Part shown: one piece after another, positions 60,459 to 64,000 of the stretch
Layout: the number at the start of each line of letters is the position of its first letter
Position numbering within the stretch: the first letter of the stretch is position 1
Assembly (NCBI GenBank): GCA_039725955.1
Contig: CP091034.1
Location: 3,038,001 to 3,102,000, forward strand
Direction: 5' to 3'
Length of the DNA: 64,000 nucleotides
Origin: Sinorhizobium sp. B11
GTDB taxonomy: Bacteria; Pseudomonadota; Alphaproteobacteria; Rhizobiales; Rhizobiaceae
Made by a program: the position numbers and the translations under genes
Notes under the pieces: generated by a model
Seen by the model: only the letters and a program-made list of their open reading frames with translations
What the model was told of the DNA's origin: nothing
Database searches by the model: none

Positions 60459-61562
60459 GTGATCTCTAACATTTCTCGACTGCTTTCGCTTTCTACTGCG
60501 ATGATCGTAGCTTCGACTGCGATCGCAGCCGCTGAACCGAGCGCCGATCTTATCGCTGCCGCCAAGAAGGAAGGCACGCTGACGACGATCGCTCTCCCGC
60601 ATGACTGGTGCGGCTACGGCGATGTTATCGCAGGCTTCAAGGCGAAGTACGGTATCGAAGTCAACGAACTGAACCCGGACGCCGGTTCGGGCGACGAAAT
60701 CGAAGCCATCAAGGCCAACAAGGGCAACACCGGCCCGCAGGCTCCTGACGTGATCGACGTTGGCCTCTCCTTCGGCCCGTCTGCAAAGGCTGAAGGCCTG
60801 ATCCAGCCCTACAAGGTTTCCACCTGGGACTCTATCCCGGACACCGCCAAGGACGCCGACGGCTTCTGGTATGGCGATTATTACGGCGTTCTCTCCTTCC
60901 TCATCAACAAGGATCTCGTCAAGGAATCCCCGGCTGATTGGGCTGACCTTCTGAAGAGCGATTACGCAAACTCGGTTGCCCTCGCCGGCGACCCGCGCAC
61001 CGCCAACCAGGCAGTTCAGGGCGTTTATGCGGCCGGTCTGTCGCGCAGCAATGGCGATGCGGCAAAGGCTGGCGACGAAGGTCTCAAGTTCTTCGCCGAA
61101 CTGAACAAGGCCGGCAACTTCGTACCGGTTACGGGTAAAGCCGCACCGTTTGCACAGGGCTCGACGCCGATCATCATCTCTTGGGACTACAATGCTCTGT
61201 CCTGGGGTGAGAGCCTGAAGGGCAACCCTCCGTTTGAAGTCGTCGTTCCGAAGACGGGCGTTGTCGCAGGCGTGTACGTTCAGGCGATCTCCGCCTTCGC
61301 ACCGCATCCGAACGCTGCCAAGCTCTGGATGGAATATCTTTACTCGGACGAAGGTCAGATCGGCTGGCTGAAGGGCTATTGCCACCCGATCCGCTTCAAC
61401 GATCTTGCCAAGAACAACAAGATCCCGAAGGAACTCCTCGACAAGCTGCCGCCGGCAGCGGCCTATGAAAAGGCTGTTTTCCCGACTCTTGAGGAACAGG
61501 CTGCCGGCAAGGAAGCCATCAGCAAGAACTGGGATTCTGTCGTCGGCGCCATCGTCAAGTAA
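60459..61562 (+). CDS. ABC importer periplasmic binding protein
   Basis: Extracellular solute-binding protein of 367 residues (class II fold; iron/2-aminoethylphosphonate/polyamine group). A signal peptide (to about residue 25, AIAAA) precedes the mature protein with KKEGTLTTIALPHDWCGYGDVIAGFKAKYGIEV, APDVIDVGLSFGPSAKAEGLIQPYK and GDYYGVLSFLINKDLVKESPADWADLL. Translation starts with GTG after AAGGAGA. The ligand is not set by sequence. It is separated from the permease genes by a terminator-like hairpin. Confidence 0.87.
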   Translation: MISNISRLLSLSTAMIVASTAIAAAEPSADLIAAAKKEGTLTTIALPHDWCGYGDVIAGFKAKYGIEVNELNPDAGSGDEIEAIKANKGNTGPQAPDVIDVGLSFGPSAKAEGLIQPYKVSTWDSIPDTAKDADGFWYGDYYGVLSFLINKDLVKESPADWADLLKSDYANSVALAGDPRTANQAVQGVYAAGLSRSNGDAAKAGDEGLKFFAELNKAGNFVPVTGKAAPFAQGSTPIIISWDYNALSWGESLKGNPPFEVVVPKTGVVAGVYVQAISAFAPHPNAAKLWMEYLYSDEGQIGWLKGYCHPIRFNDLAKNNKIPKELLDKLPPAAAYEKAVFPTLEEQAAGKEAISKNWDSVVGAIVK

Positions 61563-61574
61563 CACCTGATCCTG

Positions 61575-61602
61575 CCTCCTCGCCTCAGGGCGGGGAGGTT
61601 TT
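61575..61602 (+). terminator. Intercistronic terminator after binding protein gene
   Basis: A 10-bp stem with one G-U pair (61575-61584 with 61589-61598) and 4-base loop, followed by TTTTCTC. It lies inside the transporter operon, which would lower permease expression relative to the binding protein. Confidence 0.65.
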
Positions 61603-61632
61603 CTCACTCCGACGCCCCAGGATGAGCTTTCC

Positions 61633-62526
61633 ATGAGTACCGTTTCAACACCTATGGTAAGCAGCGCCCCCTTGATCAACAAAGACCGCGTGATCGACTG
61701 GCTGGGCATTGCACCCTTCATTATTTTTTCACTACTGTTCCTGATTATCCCCACGCTTTATCTCGTGGCGGGCGCGTTCTTGACGCCCGAGGGCGAACTC
61801 ACGCTGAAGAATATCGGCGATCTCTTTACGCCATCCATTTTGAGCGCTTACTGGATCAGTATCCGCGTCTCGGTGGCGTCCGCCCTTGGCGGCGCCCTGA
61901 TCGGTTTTTTCCTCGCCTGGGCCGTCGTGCTCGGCGGCCTGCCGAACTCGGTGCGCTCGACGCTTCTGACATTCTCCGGCGTAGCCTCGAATTTCGCCGG
62001 GGTACCGCTCGCCTTCGCCTTTCTCGCAACGCTCGGCCGCACCGGCCTTGTGACCCTCTTCCTGCGCGACTGGTTTGGCTTCAACCTTTACGGCACCGGC
62101 TTCAACCTCCTCTCGTTCTTCGGCCTCACCATCACCTACATGTATTTCCAGATCCCGCTGATGGTGCTGATCCTGACGCCGGCGTTGGACGGTATGAAGA
62201 AGGAATGGCGCGAAGCCTCTGAAATTCTCGGCGCTACCAACCGTCAATATTGGACGATGGTTGCCCTGCCGATCCTCTGGCCGAGCCTGCTCGGTACCAC
62301 GCTGCTGCTCTTTGCCAACGCTTTCGGCGCCATCGCCACCGCCTTCGCGCTGACCGGCAGTTCACTGAACATCGTGCCGATCCTGCTCTATGCGCAGATC
62401 CGCGGCGACGTTCTGCACAATGCCAACCTCGGTTACGCGATCGCGCTCGGCATGATCGTCATAACTGGCGTATCCAATGTCCTTTATCTCATGCTGCGCA
62501 TGCGCGCCGAACGGTGGCAGAAATGA
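61633..62526 (+). CDS. ABC transporter permease (subunit 1)
   Basis: Inner membrane permease of 297 residues with about six membrane helices and the BPD_transp_1 fold. The ATPase-contact EAA loop is EWREASEILGATNRQYWTMVALPILWPSLLG near residue 195. It follows the binding protein gene by 70 bases and overlaps the second permease gene by four bases (ATGA). Confidence 0.9.
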   Translation: MSTVSTPMVSSAPLINKDRVIDWLGIAPFIIFSLLFLIIPTLYLVAGAFLTPEGELTLKNIGDLFTPSILSAYWISIRVSVASALGGALIGFFLAWAVVLGGLPNSVRSTLLTFSGVASNFAGVPLAFAFLATLGRTGLVTLFLRDWFGFNLYGTGFNLLSFFGLTITYMYFQIPLMVLILTPALDGMKKEWREASEILGATNRQYWTMVALPILWPSLLGTTLLLFANAFGAIATAFALTGSSLNIVPILLYAQIRGDVLHNANLGYAIALGMIVITGVSNVLYLMLRMRAERWQK

Positions 62527-63311
62527 AAGCTCAACGTCTCGGAGCCTGGATCGCCATCATTCTCGGCGCGTCCTATTTCATCATCCCGCTGATCGGCACG
62601 ATCGAATTCTCGCTGCGCATGCGCCGCGGCACCTATAGCTTCGATGCCTATCAGTCAGTCTTCTCGGACGCTCAGTTCCGCGAGACCTTCGGCTACTCCA
62701 TGGGAATGGCGTTTCTGACCATCATCTTCGGCATGCTGCTCGTCGTGCCGACAGCCTACTGGGTGCGACTGCGCCTACCGCAGATGCGTCCGGTCGTCGA
62801 ATTCATCACGCTGCTACCGCTCGTCATTCCGGCGATTGTCATCGTTTTCGGCTACCTCAGGATGTACAATTCGTCGTCCTATCTGCCGCTGACGAATTCG
62901 TCGATGGGCACCAACGTCCTGCTGGTTTTCTCTTACATCACCTTGTCGCTGCCCTACATGTACCGCGCGGTCGATACAGCCATGCGCGCCATCGACGTCC
63001 GCACGCTGACGGAGGCGGCTGAAAGCCTCGGCGCTCGCTGGACCACCATCATGTTCAAGTGCATTTTCCCGAATGTCATGAGCGGCGTGCTCTCGGGCGC
63101 TTTCATCACGCTCGCGATCGTCATGGGCGAATTCACCTTCGCCGCGCTCCTCAACCGTCCGGCCTTTGGCCCCTACCTGCAGCTCGTCGGCGCCAACAAG
63201 GCTTATGAGCCTTCTGCGCTCGCCGTTATCGCATTTTCGATCACCTGGCTCAGCATGGGCCTGCTCAATCTCGTTTCGCGCTTTGGCAAAGCCCGCCCGG
63301 CTAAAGCATAA
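62523..63311 (+). CDS. ABC transporter permease (subunit 2)
   Basis: Inner membrane permease of 262 residues, partner of the preceding subunit. About six helices are visible, with the EAA loop LTEAAESLGARWTTIMFKCIFPNVMSGVLSG near residue 170. The start MKAQRLGAW is in an ATGA overlap with the upstream permease stop; longer in-frame extensions run through the other gene and are not credible. Confidence 0.9.
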   Translation: MKAQRLGAWIAIILGASYFIIPLIGTIEFSLRMRRGTYSFDAYQSVFSDAQFRETFGYSMGMAFLTIIFGMLLVVPTAYWVRLRLPQMRPVVEFITLLPLVIPAIVIVFGYLRMYNSSSYLPLTNSSMGTNVLLVFSYITLSLPYMYRAVDTAMRAIDVRTLTEAAESLGARWTTIMFKCIFPNVMSGVLSGAFITLAIVMGEFTFAALLNRPAFGPYLQLVGANKAYEPSALAVIAFSITWLSMGLLNLVSRFGKARPAKA

Positions 63312-63323
63312 GGTATTTGGCTC

Positions 63324-64000
63324 ATGTCCTTTCTTACGCTGACCAACATTCAGAAATCCTTCGGCCAGACCCAGGTCGTCAAGAACTTCAACATGAACAT
63401 CGAGAAAGGGGAATTCGTTTCCTTCCTCGGCCCGTCGGGCTGCGGCAAGACGACCGTGCTGCGCATGATCGCCGGTTTCGAGACGCCGACCGGCGGCACG
63501 CTGACGATCAACGGCAAGGACCAGCGCGCCCTGAAGCCGAACCAGCGCAACATCGGCATGGTCTTCCAGGCCTACGCCCTTTTTCCGAACATGACGGTGC
63601 ATGACAACGTCGCTTTCGGCATGAAGGTCGCGGGCGCTGCGAAGCCGGAGATTGACAAGCGCGTCAAGGAAATGCTCGGCCTGATCAAGCTCGATCACCT
63701 GGCGGACCGCTTCCCCTACCAGATGTCGGGCGGCCAGCAGCAGCGCGTCGCACTTGCCCGCGCCCTTGCGGTCAAGCCGCAGGTTCTGCTGCTCGACGAA
63801 CCGCTCTCGGCGCTCGATGCCAAGATCCGCGTGTCGCTGCGCGAGGAAATCCGCCAGATCCAGCAGTCGCTTGGCATCACCACGGTTTTCGTCACGCACG
63901 ACCAGGAAGAAGCGCTCTCGATCTCCGACCGCATCGTCGTCATGAACGGCGGCAAGGCCGACCAGATCGGCACGCCCTTCGAAATCTACAACACGCCGGC
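63324..64000 (+). CDS. ABC transporter ATP-binding protein (3' end outside window)
   Basis: ATPase of the importer encoded by the three preceding genes, incomplete: 225 codons are visible and the frame is open at the window edge. It starts MSFLTLTNIQKSFGQ and shows Walker A GPSGCGKTT, the Q-loop MVFQAYALFPNM, signature MSGGQQQRVALARAL, Walker B LLLDEPLSALDA and the H-loop VTHDQEEAL. The family normally continues with a C-terminal TOBE domain of about 100 residues. It follows the second permease by 12 bases. Confidence 0.93.
   Translation, partial: MSFLTLTNIQKSFGQTQVVKNFNMNIEKGEFVSFLGPSGCGKTTVLRMIAGFETPTGGTLTINGKDQRALKPNQRNIGMVFQAYALFPNMTVHDNVAFGMKVAGAAKPEIDKRVKEMLGLIKLDHLADRFPYQMSGGQQQRVALARALAVKPQVLLLDEPLSALDAKIRVSLREEIRQIQQSLGITTVFVTHDQEEALSISDRIVVMNGGKADQIGTPFEIYNTP

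Noticed and set aside
1..64000. CRISPR arrays, tRNAs, rRNAs, insertion sequences, prophage
   Set aside because: No regularly spaced direct repeats with spacers, cloverleaf sequences, transposase motifs or phage genes were seen on reading both strands.

Overview
The window is a 64 kb piece of an alphaproteobacterial chromosome, most likely Rhizobiaceae (Rhizobium/Agrobacterium group). Four things point there: a complete division and cell-wall (dcw) cluster whose FtsZ has the long Pro/Gln-rich C-terminal extension seen in rhizobia; btaA-btaB for the phosphorus-free betaine lipid DGTS; a PPi-dependent phosphofructokinase; and mosaic palindromic intergenic repeats. Codon use and high GC look uniform. 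I see no prophage, insertion sequence, CRISPR array, rRNA or tRNA.

Region 1 (1-22.7 kb, mostly minus strand): the dcw cluster, read right to left as mraZ-rsmH-ftsL-ftsI-murE-murF-mraY-murD-ftsW-murG-murC-murB, then ddlB-ftsQ-ftsA-ftsZ and a terminator. Most junctions overlap by 1-4 bases or have gaps under 21 bases. Two plus-strand genes (an MHS-type MFS transporter and a nucleotide-sugar epimerase/reductase) split murB from ddlB, and a CtrA-like site lies upstream of ddlB. Upstream of mraZ are four TGGGN repeats on an exact 10-bp period, a likely MraZ operator. The RNase P RNA gene lies just beyond.

Region 2 (22.7-36.7 kb): a FAD oxidoreductase, peptidoglycan enzymes (two SLT transglycosylases, an AmpD-like amidase, a GH25 lipoprotein, an MltB-like transglycosylase), a TerB-DnaJ protein, pfp, a LysE exporter, a beta-lactamase-fold hydrolase, btaAB and a DMT exporter. 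Two palindromic repeat elements sit between genes; one supplies the lysE stop codon.

Region 3 (36.7-52.4 kb): a 25-residue membrane peptide gene with a perfect ribosome binding site; an ArsR-methyltransferase fusion gene directly upstream of metF with a 16-bp palindromic operator; ettA; a secreted RNase T2; a plus-strand operon (alpha/beta hydrolase, EamA transporter, CaiB-type CoA transferase, TPP enzyme); a small secreted protein; RidA; a DUF442 phosphatase; a mutarotase-like protein; an L,D-transpeptidase; a LuxR regulator; and an orphan ParA with CtrA-like upstream sites.

Region 4 (52.6-64 kb): a minus-strand set encoding an N-formylglutamate amidohydrolase-like enzyme, an APC permease, a glutamine-synthetase-like gamma-glutamyl ligase, an aldehyde dehydrogenase and an iron-type alcohol dehydrogenase. 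It is divergent from an RpiR regulator and a binding-protein-dependent ABC importer whose promoter carries tandem Pho-box-like heptamers. My best candidate for an undescribed system is this set: it looks like the Puu putrescine pathway (gamma-glutamylate, oxidise, deglutamylate) with an alcohol dehydrogenase replacing the amine oxidase and an NFGase-family hydrolase replacing PuuD, which would suit an amino alcohol.
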